Source of the DNA: Cypionkella psychrotolerans
GTDB taxonomy: Bacteria > Pseudomonadota > Alphaproteobacteria > Rhodobacterales > Rhodobacteraceae
Direction of reading: 5' to 3'
NCBI RefSeq assembly: GCF_001294535.1
Contig: NZ_LGIC01000013.1
Location: forward strand, 29,788 to 93,787
Length of the DNA: 64,000 bases
The position numbers were made by a program, and so were the translations under genes. The notes below the pieces were generated by a model. That model worked only from the letters and a program-made list of their open reading frames with translations, ran no database searches and was not told where the DNA came from. Below are positions 1 to 8,418 of this stretch, one piece after another; positions within the stretch are counted from its first letter, which is position 1, and each line of letters opens with the position of its first letter.

Positions 1-983
1 CCGATCTGGGCGTGGCACGCAGCTATGGCAGCTTTGCCGAGATGGCGCAGAAAGAGGCGCGTCGGAAGGACGGCATTGAGGCCGTCGCCATCGTCACCCC
101 CAACCACATGCACGCCCCCGTCGCCTTGGAGTTCCTGAAACGCGGCATCCATGTCATCTGCGACAAACCGCTGACAGCGACGCTGGCGGAGGCGAAAAAG
201 CTGGCGAAAGCCGCCGAAGCCTCGGGCGTGGTGTTTGCGTTGACCCACAACTACACCGGCTATCCGATGATCCGCCAAGCCAAAGCCATGGTGCAGGCGG
301 GCGATCTCGGCGACATCCGGCTTGTGCAGGTTGAATACGCGCAAGATTGGCTGGCGCATGAGGTCGACAACAAACAAGCCGATTGGCGCACCGATCCGGC
401 CCGTTCCGGTGCGGGCGGATCGACGGGGGATATCGGCACCCATGCCTTCAACCTCGCCAATTTCGTCAGCGGTCTGACGCTGGCCGAACTCGCCGCCGAC
501 CTGCAAAGCTTCGTCCCCGGCAGGCGCGTTGATGACAACGCCCATGTCCTGCTGCGCTATACCTCTGGCGCGCGCGGGATGCTGTGGTGCAGCCAAGTCG
601 CGGCAGGCCAAGAAAACGGCCTGCGCTTGCGGATGTACGGCACCAAAGCCGGGATCGAATGGGAGCAAGAGAACCCCAACTACCTCTGGGTCACCCCCTT
701 GGGCGCGCCGCGCTATCGGTTGACCCGTGGCGGCGCAGGCTCGGGCGAAGCAGCCGCCCGCCTGACGCGCATCCCCCCCGGCCATCCAGAGGGCTATCTG
801 GAAGGCTTTGCCAATATCTACGCCGAGGCAGGCCGCGCCATTATTGCCCGCCGCGACGGCAGCCTACTGGACAGCGCGGTCAGCTTTCCGGGGCTGAAAG
901 AGGGCCTTGAAGGCGTCGCTTTTGTCGATGCCTGCGTGCGCTCATCGGCCAGAAACGGCGCTTGGACCACGCTGGCGCTGTAA
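1..983 (+). CDS. Gfo/Idh/MocA family oxidoreductase, 5' truncated by window edge
   Basis: NAD(P)-dependent sugar or polyol dehydrogenase family. The reading frame is open from base 3 (Asp-Leu-Gly before the GTG at 12), so the GTG is internal and the N-terminal dinucleotide-binding glycine motif lies outside the window. Visible are the second half of the Rossmann domain (VAIVTPNHMHAP), the family's CDKPL motif in place of the usual EKP, then the Gfo/Idh C-terminal domain with a GGSTGDIGTHAFNL stretch carrying the conserved Asp and His of this family. The 3' end is at a TAA at 981-983, followed at once by a paired-hairpin repeat. The substrate cannot be told; myo-inositol or glucose-type dehydrogenases are the nearest guess. 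Confidence 0.9.
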   Translation, partial: DLGVARSYGSFAEMAQKEARRKDGIEAVAIVTPNHMHAPVALEFLKRGIHVICDKPLTATLAEAKKLAKAAEASGVVFALTHNYTGYPMIRQAKAMVQAGDLGDIRLVQVEYAQDWLAHEVDNKQADWRTDPARSGAGGSTGDIGTHAFNLANFVSGLTLAELAADLQSFVPGRRVDDNAHVLLRYTSGARGMLWCSQVAAGQENGLRLRMYGTKAGIEWEQENPNYLWVTPLGAPRYRLTRGGAGSGEAAARLTRIPPGHPEGYLEGFANIYAEAGRAIIARRDGSLLDSAVSFPGLKEGLEGVAFVDACVRSSARNGAWTTLAL

Positions 984-993
984 CACCGCCTAC

Positions 994-1057
994 CCCCGCG
1001 CAACCGGAATTTTCGAAAATTCCGGCACGATTTTTCTCAAAAATCGGTTGCGCGGGG
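994..1057. repeat. Branched palindromic element at convergent gene ends
   Basis: An outer stem (CCCCGCGCAACC at 994-1005 with GGTTGCGCGGGG at 1046-1057) encloses two inner hairpins: a perfect 22-base palindrome centred on TTCGAA at 1004-1025, and CGATTTTT-CTC-AAAAATCG at 1028-1046. It lies between two convergent genes and could act as a two-way terminator. Related paired hairpins occur at 5440-5483 and 28432-28484. Confidence 0.75.
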
Positions 1058-2182
1058 TCAGGCCTTGCGCAACCGATCCCGGTTCTGTGCCAGCCAAAAC
1101 GCGGTCAGCACGGTCGGCGCGTTGGAAATCTCTCCCGAAGCCACCAGCGCCATCAGCCGATCAAAGCTGATCAGATGGCCGCGAATATCTTCCGCCTCGC
1201 CCTCCACCCCAAACACCCCCGCCGCCGTATCGGGCAGATCGGTCAGCGCAACAAATGAATACAAGAACTCCGCCGAACACCCCGGCGTCGGATAGTAGCT
1301 GGCGACCGGCAGCAGATCGGTCAACACCAAGCCTGCCTCCTCCACCGCCTCACGCCGCGCCGCCTCAACCGGCGTTTCCCCCGGGTCAATCCGACCCGCA
1401 ATCGCCTCAATCTGCCAAGGCTGCGGATCGCCGCGCAGATAGGGCCCGGCACGGAACTGATCGACCACCAGCACCCGGTCACGCAGCGGATCATAGGGCA
1501 GCACCGTCACCGCATCGCAGCCGATGAACCCGGCCCGCGTCACCTGCGGGCTCATACTGCCGTCAAAGCGGCGGAAGCTGACGTCGATTTCTTCCATCGC
1601 GAAAAACCGCGCGTAGGGTTCGCGCAAAGCCGCCACCGACACATCCCCCACCCCGGCGCGATGGCGCAGGTCTGTCGGTGAAGCACCAGATGCCCGCACC
1701 CGAGACGCCCCGCGCGCCAGCATCTGCTCAAACCGTGCCGCTACCGCGCGCGGCGGCTTCACCCCGAACAGCGCCAGATAATCCTTGGCCATCGCCACAA
1801 ATTCAGCGCCAAATTGCGGCTGCCACTGCTCCAACGCCCAAACACCGCCGCGCTCACACTGCGACGCGCAAGCCTCGGGGTGAAACACCACGGCCTCAAC
1901 CACCGCGTCGTGTTGCATCACCGCCATGGCGCGGCCGCTATACCCAAAACCGCCCTCAAAGAAATCCATCCGCGCCACATCGGCCTCAGAGCCAGCCGTG
2001 ACCAAAATCCCCTCGGCCCGCGCGCCGGGCTCGGCAATCAGGACGGGAAAACTGCGATCCTTCACCCAATACAGCGCATGATCTGCCAGCCAAGCCGGGG
2101 TGGCCACCACCTCATGCCCCAGCACGGCCTCGAGCAACGGCAGGTGCCGCAAGGTGCCGCAGAAGAAATACGGATGGTTCAC
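1058..2182 (-). CDS. trgB: TrgB-like fusion: gamma-glutamylcyclotransferase-like domain plus NUDIX hydrolase
   Basis: The N-terminal ~150 residues are AIG2/GGCT-like (FFCGTLRHLPLLEAVLG). The C-terminal half is an ADP-ribose pyrophosphatase-type NUDIX domain with a complete NUDIX box (GRIDPGE ... REAVEEAGL) near residues 263-285 of this 374-residue form. TrgA and TrgB were described as contributing to tellurite resistance in Rhodobacter sphaeroides; the biochemical substrate is likely a nucleoside diphosphate derivative (family inference). I chose the GTG at 2182, which overlaps the trgA stop as GTGA and puts the GGCT motif at the N-terminus; an ATG at 2203 in the same frame is the alternative. 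Last gene of the phrA-cfa-trgA-trgB block. Confidence 0.8.
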   Translation of the reverse strand: MNHPYFFCGTLRHLPLLEAVLGHEVVATPAWLADHALYWVKDRSFPVLIAEPGARAEGILVTAGSEADVARMDFFEGGFGYSGRAMAVMQHDAVVEAVVFHPEACASQCERGGVWALEQWQPQFGAEFVAMAKDYLALFGVKPPRAVAARFEQMLARGASRVRASGASPTDLRHRAGVGDVSVAALREPYARFFAMEEIDVSFRRFDGSMSPQVTRAGFIGCDAVTVLPYDPLRDRVLVVDQFRAGPYLRGDPQPWQIEAIAGRIDPGETPVEAARREAVEEAGLVLTDLLPVASYYPTPGCSAEFLYSFVALTDLPDTAAGVFGVEGEAEDIRGHLISFDRLMALVASGEISNAPTVLTAFWLAQNRDRLRKA

Positions 2183-2619
2183 GACCAGCGCTTCCCGGCC
2201 CATTCGGTGATCAAGCCAGCGACAATGCCACCCACCAAGATCACCCCCAGCATATCCGGCACCAACAGCATTTTGCCGTAATCAAACATCAACTGGAACA
2301 CCCCCAAAACCGCTTCCATCGGGCCGTCATACATCATCCGCATGGATTTCTTGATCATGAAGTACAGCGAAAACGCCAACAGCGCCCAGAACACCAACAA
2401 GAGCGCCGTCACCAGCCCCGCGTTGATCGCCTCGCGGTAGCCTTTGCGGGTCAGCTTGCCCATCACCAGCCAGCCGGTGATGAAGCCAATCGCCGCTGTG
2501 ATCTCGCGGAAATAGCCCAAGGGCGTGCCCTCGGGCAGATATTTGACAAAAGTCTGCGCTGCGAGAAAGCCCAGCAGCGCATAGGCCACCGCGGCGACAA
2601 GTTTAGAGGCAGTGGGCAT
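2179..2619 (-). CDS. trgA: TrgA family membrane protein
   Basis: A 146-residue membrane protein with about four hydrophobic segments (residues ~5-25, 36-54, 66-90 and 120-140). It matches the TrgA family, known from the tellurite resistance locus of Rhodobacter sphaeroides; the molecular function is unknown. The start ATG at 2619 has AAGGAT upstream. It overlaps trgB by four bases (GTGA) if the GTG start is used and lies 27 bases downstream of cfa, so it is probably co-transcribed with phrA and cfa. Confidence 0.8.
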   Translation of the reverse strand: MPTASKLVAAVAYALLGFLAAQTFVKYLPEGTPLGYFREITAAIGFITGWLVMGKLTRKGYREAINAGLVTALLLVFWALLAFSLYFMIKKSMRMMYDGPMEAVLGVFQLMFDYGKMLLVPDMLGVILVGGIVAGLITEWAGKRWS

Positions 2620-2646
2620 GGCGATCCTTCTTGGCTGTAGCTCAGA

Positions 2647-3879
2647 TCACGCCGTCCCCACCTCTGCAATCGGGCGGGTCAGCGTGATCTGCGTTACATC
2701 GCAGTTTCCGCCCTCAAACGTGCCAGCACAAGAGGCGAGATAAAAGTTCCACATCCGCCGGAATCTCTCATCAAAGCCAAGCCCAGCCGCTTCGGCCCAG
2801 CGCGCATTGAACGTGGCATACCAGCGCCGCAGCGTCTGGCTGTAGCTTTTGCCAAACTCAATGGAGCCTTTGACCCGCAGCCCGGCGCGTTCCGCCTCAC
2901 GCTTCAGCACCGAGGGGCTGGGTAGCATCCCGCCGGGAAAGATGTATTTCTGAATGAAATCAACGCTTTTACGATAGATTTCAAATCGTGCCTCTTGCAC
3001 GGTGATGATCTGTAACGTCGCATTGCGCCCCGGCTTCAAGCGATTGCGCACGGTGTCAAAATATACCGGCCAGTATTTCTCACCCACCGCCTCGAACATC
3101 TCGATACTGGCGATGCCGTCGTAAAGCCCAGTCTCATCGCGGTAGTCTTGCAGCTTGATCTCTACCTTATCCTGCAGCCCCAACCGTTGCATCCGCGCCA
3201 CGGCAAAATCATGTTGCGCTTGGCTGATCGTCAAAGCCGTCACCCGCAGACCACGCTCTTTCGCGGCATATTCGGCAAACCCGCCCCAGCCGCAGCCGAT
3301 CTCCAGCACATGATCACCGGGCTGCGCGCCCATCTGATCCACCATCGAGGCATATTTTTGCGCCTGTGCGGTCTCAAGGCTTTCCTGCCCAGTGCGGTAA
3401 ATCGCTGACGAGTAGGTCATGGTATCGTCCAGCCACAGGCGGTAAAAGTCATTGCCCAGATCATAGTGATGCGCGATGTTCTTCTTGGCTTGGCGTTTCG
3501 AGTTCGATTGCAGCCAGAACCGAAACCGCTCATACGCCCGCACCAAAGCCATGCCGGGGAAGGCATCGTAGACCTCGCCATTGCCCTCATGCACCAGATC
3601 CATGAAGGTCATCAGGTCAGGGCTGGACCAGCCGCCCTCGACATAGGCCTCGCAAAACCCCAGATCGCCCTCGCGGATCAGCCGCGCGAATAGATCCGGG
3701 TCGTGTACGGTAATCTCCGCCACTGGCCCCGGATTTTGCCCCTCGACGCGAAAACGGCGGCCATCCGGTAGGACGAAATCCAACCGCCCGTTGCGCAGCT
3801 TTTGCGCCAGTTCGAATACGGCGGAAAAATAGCGCGGCAGGTGCTTTTCGCCTTTGGTCGTCGTCAACACCTCCATCAT
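2647..3879 (-). CDS. cfa: Cyclopropane-fatty-acyl-phospholipid synthase family methyltransferase
   Basis: A 410-residue SAM-dependent enzyme that methylenates unsaturated acyl chains of membrane phospholipids. It shows the SAM-binding motif VLEIGCGWGGFAEYAA, the family's NIAHHYDLGNDFYRLWLD, and the C-terminal GGMLPSPSVL stretch. The start ATG at 3879 overlaps the phrA stop (ATGA), with GGGAGAG just upstream, so the two are translationally coupled. In R. sphaeroides a photolyase and a cfa gene lie together in the sigma-E (singlet oxygen) regulon; the same pairing here suggests photo-oxidative stress control, which is an inference. Confidence 0.9.
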   Translation of the reverse strand: MMEVLTTTKGEKHLPRYFSAVFELAQKLRNGRLDFVLPDGRRFRVEGQNPGPVAEITVHDPDLFARLIREGDLGFCEAYVEGGWSSPDLMTFMDLVHEGNGEVYDAFPGMALVRAYERFRFWLQSNSKRQAKKNIAHHYDLGNDFYRLWLDDTMTYSSAIYRTGQESLETAQAQKYASMVDQMGAQPGDHVLEIGCGWGGFAEYAAKERGLRVTALTISQAQHDFAVARMQRLGLQDKVEIKLQDYRDETGLYDGIASIEMFEAVGEKYWPVYFDTVRNRLKPGRNATLQIITVQEARFEIYRKSVDFIQKYIFPGGMLPSPSVLKREAERAGLRVKGSIEFGKSYSQTLRRWYATFNARWAEAAGLGFDERFRRMWNFYLASCAGTFEGGNCDVTQITLTRPIAEVGTA

Positions 3880-5324
3880 TCTCTCCCATCTTTCTCGGTT
3901 TGCCCCGCAGCGCGACCCCGCGCAGCATAGGCCTCCAGTGCCCGCGCCCGCCCATCGGCGAGGCTGAAAATCGGGTCCGGGTAAGTCTGCGTCACCGCGA
4001 GGTTCCAGCGCCTTGGCACCGCTGCAAAATAGCTCTGCGCCTCTGGCCCCGGCTTGGCCGATATCTCTGCAATCCAGCGTCGCCGATATGCCCCATCGCT
4101 GTCAAATTTTTCAGCCTGTCCGGCGGGGTTGAACACGCGAAAATAGGGTGCCGCATCGGGGCCAGAGCCTGCCACCCATTGCCAGCCCATCGCATTGGCG
4201 GCCTCATCCCAATCGGTCAGACACTCGGCAAACCAAGCCTGCCCCAGCCGCCAATCGGTCAGCAGATGCTTGGTCAGATATGAGGCCACCACCATCCGCG
4301 CCCGGTTGTGCATTCGCCCGCTGACATACATCTCGCGCATCGCCGCATCGACAAACGGCTCGCCGGTCATGCCACGCCGCCACGCTTCGGCTTGGCGGTT
4401 GTCACTGCGCCACGGGAAATCCTCCCAACCCTCACGCCAGCTTTGCGTCAGGATATGCGGCGAGTGGTGCATCAGATGATAAGCAAACTCGCGCCAGACC
4501 AGTTCCTTGCAGAACTGCTCCGCCCCGGCATCACCCTGATGCAAGGCACGCTGCCCCGCCGCCCAAATGGTGCGAGGCCCGATCTCCCCCCAAGCCAAAT
4601 TCTCCGACAGCCCCGAGGTCGCACCAATCACCCCCGGAAAATCCCGCGCCGCCTTGTAGCGAACCACCGAACTGTCGATAAATTCATCCAGCCGCGCGAG
4701 GGCCGCAGCCTCGCCCACCCGCTGATGCGGCAAGCACACCACCGCCCCGCGCCGCATCGCAGCGCCCATCTGCCAATCGGCCAGATCTTCTGAGGCAGGC
4801 CAAATATCAGGCGCACGCATCGCCGTCACCGCAGGCACCGGAGGCGAAAACCCACGCGCCGACACAGCCTTCCAGAACGGCGAATAGACCTTGTAATAGC
4901 CGCCCTGCCCGGTCGCGACTTCCCAAGGCTCGATCAACAGCGCCCCCGGAAAGCTTTCGGCGACCAGCCCCTTCGCCTTCAGCGCCGCCTTCACGCCGGT
5001 ATCGCGCGCCACCGCCTGCGGATCATACATCCGCTGCCACATCACCCCCGCAGCCCCGGTTTCAGCAATCAAACCCTGCAACACCGCCAAAGCATCGCCA
5101 CGCCGCAGGATCAGCCGTTGCCCCATCGCGGCAAGCGTTTGGGCAAACCGCGCAACCCCCAAGCCCAGCCGCCATTTCGCCGCAGCCCCCAAAGCCTCGG
5201 CCTGAGCATCCAGCACAAACACCGGCAACAACGGCCGACCCGAGGCCACAGCCGCCGCCAACATCGGGTGATCTGAAAGCCGAAAATCCCGCCGAAACCA
5301 CAAAATCAAAGGCTGATCTGCCAT
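3876..5324 (-). CDS. phrA: Deoxyribodipyrimidine photo-lyase (class I)
   Basis: Blue-light DNA repair enzyme that splits cyclobutane pyrimidine dimers using FAD and an antenna cofactor. The N-terminal alpha/beta photolyase domain begins PLILWFRRDFRLSDHP. The C-terminal FAD-binding domain has WREFAYHLMHHSP, WDEAANAMGWQWVAGSG and DAAPYFRVFNP, all typical of photolyases. I prefer the ATG at 5324 (MADQPL), 482 residues; an upstream ATG at 5336 would add four residues. First gene of the phrA-cfa-trgA-trgB block, whose junctions overlap or are under 30 bases. Confidence 0.92.
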   Translation of the reverse strand: MADQPLILWFRRDFRLSDHPMLAAAVASGRPLLPVFVLDAQAEALGAAAKWRLGLGVARFAQTLAAMGQRLILRRGDALAVLQGLIAETGAAGVMWQRMYDPQAVARDTGVKAALKAKGLVAESFPGALLIEPWEVATGQGGYYKVYSPFWKAVSARGFSPPVPAVTAMRAPDIWPASEDLADWQMGAAMRRGAVVCLPHQRVGEAAALARLDEFIDSSVVRYKAARDFPGVIGATSGLSENLAWGEIGPRTIWAAGQRALHQGDAGAEQFCKELVWREFAYHLMHHSPHILTQSWREGWEDFPWRSDNRQAEAWRRGMTGEPFVDAAMREMYVSGRMHNRARMVVASYLTKHLLTDWRLGQAWFAECLTDWDEAANAMGWQWVAGSGPDAAPYFRVFNPAGQAEKFDSDGAYRRRWIAEISAKPGPEAQSYFAAVPRRWNLAVTQTYPDPIFSLADGRARALEAYAARGRAAGQTEKDGRE

Positions 5325-5346
5325 CACATCCCACATCGTTTCAACT

Positions 5347-5375
5347 GCTTACGCAGCCACCGCCCGATCAGATCA
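5347..5375 (-). promoter_or_regulatory. Candidate ECF sigma-E type promoter of phrA
   Basis: Reading the minus strand, TGATC occurs twice (5375-5371 and 5370-5366), followed by TAAGC at 5351-5347, close to the phrA start. TGATC and TAAG are the cores of the R. sphaeroides sigma-E (RpoE) promoter. The spacers here (19 or 14) are not clearly right, so this is only a candidate. Confidence 0.3.
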
Positions 5376-5387
5376 CTTGCCCGTCCG

Positions 5388-5410
5388 CTCTGCTCAAATA
5401 TCCTGAGGGG
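5388..5410 (+). repeat. Copy of intergenic repeat (CTCAAATATCC type)
   Basis: CTCTGCTCAAATATCCTGAGGGG. It shares the core CTCAAATATCC with copies at 17470-17502 (reversed), 57421-57448 and 61121-61154. This copy is shortened and diverges downstream. Confidence 0.6.
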
Positions 5411-5420
5411 GGAGCGGAGC

Positions 5421-5483
5421 GGGGGGCGCACAGCCCCCCCGATTTCCGCCACGGAAATCGTCCACGATTTTTCTCAAAAATCG
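5421..5483 (-). terminator. Three hairpins downstream of the aminotransferase gene
   Basis: GGGGGGC/GCCCCCC (5421-5439), CGATTTCCG-CCA-CGGAAATCG (5440-5460) and CGATTTTT-CTC-AAAAATCG (5465-5483). The last one abuts the stop codon of the minus-strand aminotransferase at 5484. The last two belong to the paired-hairpin repeat family seen at 1004-1046 and 28432-28472. A terminator role is inferred from position. Confidence 0.6.
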
Positions 5484-6716
5484 CTACAGCACCCGGTCCA
5501 GCGCCCTGATCAACTGCGCAACCTCCGCCGCCGAGGTGTAATGCACCAAAGACATCCGCAGCACGCCCTGCTCCAGATCAACACCCATCGCCGTCAATGG
5601 CCGCACCGCATAGAAATCGCCCGCCCAGCACGCAATCCTCGCGCGTCCCAAAGCCTCTGACACAGGCTCCGCCGCGCGGTCCAACACCACTGCCACGGTT
5701 GGCGCACGGTCCTCGCCGCGACGCGGCCCGATCAACCGCAGATCATTGCGCGCCGCCAGATAATCCAGCAGCGGTGCCACCACTGCCACCTCATGACTGC
5801 GCATCAGATCATGCACTGCCCGGTTCCGCTGCGCCGCATCAGCCTCTGCCCCGAAATGATGCGCGTGCAAAGCGTCAATGTAATCCGCCATCCCGGCACA
5901 AGCCGCGATCTGCGCATGATCCGGTCCGGCGGGGGTGAAGCGTTTATACAGCGACCCTGCGTTGAAATAATGCCCCTGCGCCGGTAATTCCGCGCCGAAT
6001 TCCTCAGAGATCAGCATGATGCCCTGATGCGGCCCATAGGTCTTATAGGCCGAAAACAGATACACATCGCAGCCCAAAGCCGCAAAATCCGGCAGCCCAT
6101 GCGGCGCGTAAGACACCCCATCCACCACCACCCGCGCCCCAGCCGCCTTGGCCTGTGCGGAAATCGCCGCCACATCGTTGATCTCAGCCACCACGTTCGA
6201 GCAATGCGGCAGACACACCAGCCGTACTTTGCCATCCGCCAGCAGTGCGCTCAAATCCGCCGGGTCCAAACTCCCGGTCTGCGGATCAATCTGCCACTCG
6301 CGCACCTCAATACCCTCGTCGGCCAACCGCCGCCACACCCCAGAATTCGCCTCATGATCCTGATTTGTCACCACAATCGCGGCCTTCGCCCCTTTCAGCC
6401 ACACCCGCACCGCCTGCGCCAACACATAAGTATTGGCGCTGGTCGAGGGCCCAAACGACACCTGCTCCGCCTTCACCCCCATCAGCCCCGCCAGCCGCGC
6501 GCGCGCCTCGTCCATCTCGGCCCCGCCCGCCTGCGCCCCCGGATAGGGGCCATAGGGCTGCACTTTGCGATCCAGATAAAACCGATGCAGCCGGTCCACC
6601 ACCTGACGGCAGGGGTAAGATCCCCCGGCATTCTCAAAAAAAGCATGGCTCGACAGCACCGGGCTGTCAAAAGCCGGAAACTGGCTGCGCACGAAATTCA
6701 GATCAAGCTTGGTCAT
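5484..6716 (-). CDS. Aminotransferase class V-fold PLP enzyme (cysteine desulfurase-like)
   Basis: A 410-residue fold-type I PLP enzyme. The Schiff-base lysine is in LFSAYKTYGPHQG, and the PLP Asp lies in RVVVDGVSYAPHG. It resembles the cysteine desulfurase-like subgroup of class V rather than IscS or SufS: there is no clear catalytic-cysteine loop and no iron-sulfur genes nearby, so the substrate is open. I chose the ATG at 6716 (MTKLDLNFVRSQFP) because GAGAGG precedes it; a longer in-frame start at 6815 has no such signal. Single gene, ended by a run of hairpins. Confidence 0.85.
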   Translation of the reverse strand: MTKLDLNFVRSQFPAFDSPVLSSHAFFENAGGSYPCRQVVDRLHRFYLDRKVQPYGPYPGAQAGGAEMDEARARLAGLMGVKAEQVSFGPSTSANTYVLAQAVRVWLKGAKAAIVVTNQDHEANSGVWRRLADEGIEVREWQIDPQTGSLDPADLSALLADGKVRLVCLPHCSNVVAEINDVAAISAQAKAAGARVVVDGVSYAPHGLPDFAALGCDVYLFSAYKTYGPHQGIMLISEEFGAELPAQGHYFNAGSLYKRFTPAGPDHAQIAACAGMADYIDALHAHHFGAEADAAQRNRAVHDLMRSHEVAVVAPLLDYLAARNDLRLIGPRRGEDRAPTVAVVLDRAAEPVSEALGRARIACWAGDFYAVRPLTAMGVDLEQGVLRMSLVHYTSAAEVAQLIRALDRVL

Positions 6717-7232
6717 CAAACACCTCTCATTGCGGTTCAGACAAACGGCCCAGCTGGAGTCCACGGGTTTTGCAAAGGCCGTGGCAGGTCTTCCAGCCAA
6801 GCCGCAGCCCCGCATAGGTGCTGTGGCAGACCCCGCTTAAGAGCGGGTTCGAAGCAAACTTAACCAAGGATGGCCAAGGCGTAAACCCGGCAAATTTCAA
6901 ACTGAGACACTGCCAAATTCCCGACGCTTGGAGTGCGGTTGTGCGTCCGCCCCGCCCAAATACCCGATGCGGCTCGGGGCTGGCCCCAAAAACCGCTGGC
7001 TCCCAAAGCCGCTGGCTCGTCTAAAGCCGCAAGGCCAGTCAGCCAAAGCGCAGCGAATAGTGCCACGCCCGCGTGCTTTGACCAAAATTCAACCAGACGC
7101 CCGCTGCAAAAGCCGCGCAACCCGAGCGAACCTGCAATAAGGTCTTGAGCCAACCCGACGCCCGCTCTAGCCTTGCGCCATCCTCAGGCCGCAGCAGACA
7201 TAAGTGGCCCCCTAACAGCCGGAAGGAACCCC
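6717..7232. other. Intergenic region, no gene recognised
   Basis: 516 bases between divergent genes. It contains a small hairpin (CCCGCT ... AGCGGG, 6832-6847) and two copies of GACGCCCGCT (near 7091 and 7159). Short open frames here have no recognisable protein features. It should hold the promoters of both flanking genes, but none is clear. Confidence 0.5.
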
Positions 7233-8282
7233 ATGCGCCTCACGAAACTTTTCGTCAGCACGGCCATCGCGCTCAGCTTCGCCAGTCTTGCCCATGCCGC
7301 CGACCCAGACCTCACCGTCTTCGACTGGGCGGGCTTTGAGAATCAGGCGCTGATCGAGGCTTACGTTGCCAAAAACGGCGATATGCCGACCTATTCCTTC
7401 TTCGGCGACGATGACGAAGCCTTCCAGAAAGTCTCCAACGGTTTCAAAGCCGATGTCGCCCATCCCTGCGCGCAGATGGTGCAGAAATACCGTGACGCGG
7501 GCCTGATCGAGCCGTGGGATGTCAGCAAAATCCCGCTCTATGGCGAGATCGGCGAGCGCTACAAGAACTCCAAGATCTTCGCCGATGACACGGGCGTGTG
7601 GTATATTCCCACCGACGGTGCCTATACCGCCGTGGCCTATAACACCGATCTGGTGAAGCCCGAGCAGGTCGCCTCGCTGCAAGTCTTCGTCGATCCGGCC
7701 TTCGCAGGCAAAATCTCGCTGCCCGACAACACCGATGACACCTGGTCGCTGGCCCTGCTGGCCACAGGCGTTTCGGATTGGACCCATGTGACCGACGAAC
7801 AATTTGCCGCCGCCGCCGCTTGGTTGCGTCTGGCCCATGCCAATGTCCGCACCTACTGGGCCGATCCGTCGGAGCTGGCGCAGCTGATGAAAACCGGCGA
7901 AGTGGTGATCGCTTGGACGTGGAACGATGGCGTCGCCAATATGAAAAAAGAAGGCGTGCCAGTTGCGTTCCAGCGCACCCCGAAAGAGGGCGTCGCCAAC
8001 TGGTTCTGCGGCTATGTCAACTTCAAGGACGGTCCCGGCAAGGAAGAAAAAGCCTATGATTTCATCAACGCTTGGCTGGACCATGGCTCGGCCAAGGGCT
8101 TGCTCGACAACTTCGGCTACGTCCACGCCAATGATGTGGCGATGAAGGACATCCCGCTGGAGGAGTTGAAGGCGCATGACGTCGATCCGGTCGATGGTAT
8201 TTTGCTGTCGCAGGTACCGATTGACCCCGCAATGCGCGACCGCATGACGCAAGAGTTTGAGATGATCAAATCCGGCTTCTGA
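7233..8282 (+). CDS. Periplasmic ABC substrate-binding protein, PotD-like (spermidine/putrescine type)
   Basis: A 349-residue secreted binding protein. The signal peptide is MRLTKLFVSTAIALSFASLAHA, cut before ADPDLTVFDW. The mature part follows the extracellular solute-binding family 1 polyamine-type fold (VFDWAGFE near the start, GVWYIPTDGAYTAVAYNTDL, WTWNDGVANMKKEG). The start at 7233 has GGAAGGA six bases upstream. No permease or ATPase genes adjoin it, so it is an orphan whose transporter must lie elsewhere. A strong terminator follows. Polyamine or a related organic cation is the likely ligand, by family only. Confidence 0.88.
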   Translation: MRLTKLFVSTAIALSFASLAHAADPDLTVFDWAGFENQALIEAYVAKNGDMPTYSFFGDDDEAFQKVSNGFKADVAHPCAQMVQKYRDAGLIEPWDVSKIPLYGEIGERYKNSKIFADDTGVWYIPTDGAYTAVAYNTDLVKPEQVASLQVFVDPAFAGKISLPDNTDDTWSLALLATGVSDWTHVTDEQFAAAAAWLRLAHANVRTYWADPSELAQLMKTGEVVIAWTWNDGVANMKKEGVPVAFQRTPKEGVANWFCGYVNFKDGPGKEEKAYDFINAWLDHGSAKGLLDNFGYVHANDVAMKDIPLEELKAHDVDPVDGILLSQVPIDPAMRDRMTQEFEMIKSGF

Positions 8283-8299
8283 TCCATTGCGAAACTGCC

Positions 8300-8329
8300 A
8301 AAACGCCCGCAATCCATTGCGGGCGTTTT
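8300..8329 (+). terminator. Intrinsic terminator after the binding-protein gene
   Basis: Perfect 13-base stem AAAACGCCCGCAA / TTGCGGGCGTTTT with a TCCA loop, ending in four T. It lies 18 bases past the stop at 8282. Confidence 0.85.
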
Positions 8330-8418
8330 GCTTTGCGCGGGCGCGCCTCGCAAGAAACCACGGCAATCCTTAACAAAGTGTTAAATCAACACCGACAACC
8401 CATTGATATAAAACATAT

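Noticed and set aside
6717..6815. N-terminal extension of the class V aminotransferase
   Set aside because: The ribosome site GAGAGG sits before the ATG at 6716, and the extra 33 residues look like noise.
6860..7153. A 97-codon minus-strand frame in the intergenic region before the PotD-like gene
   Set aside because: Atypical composition, no ribosome site, no similarity that I recognise.
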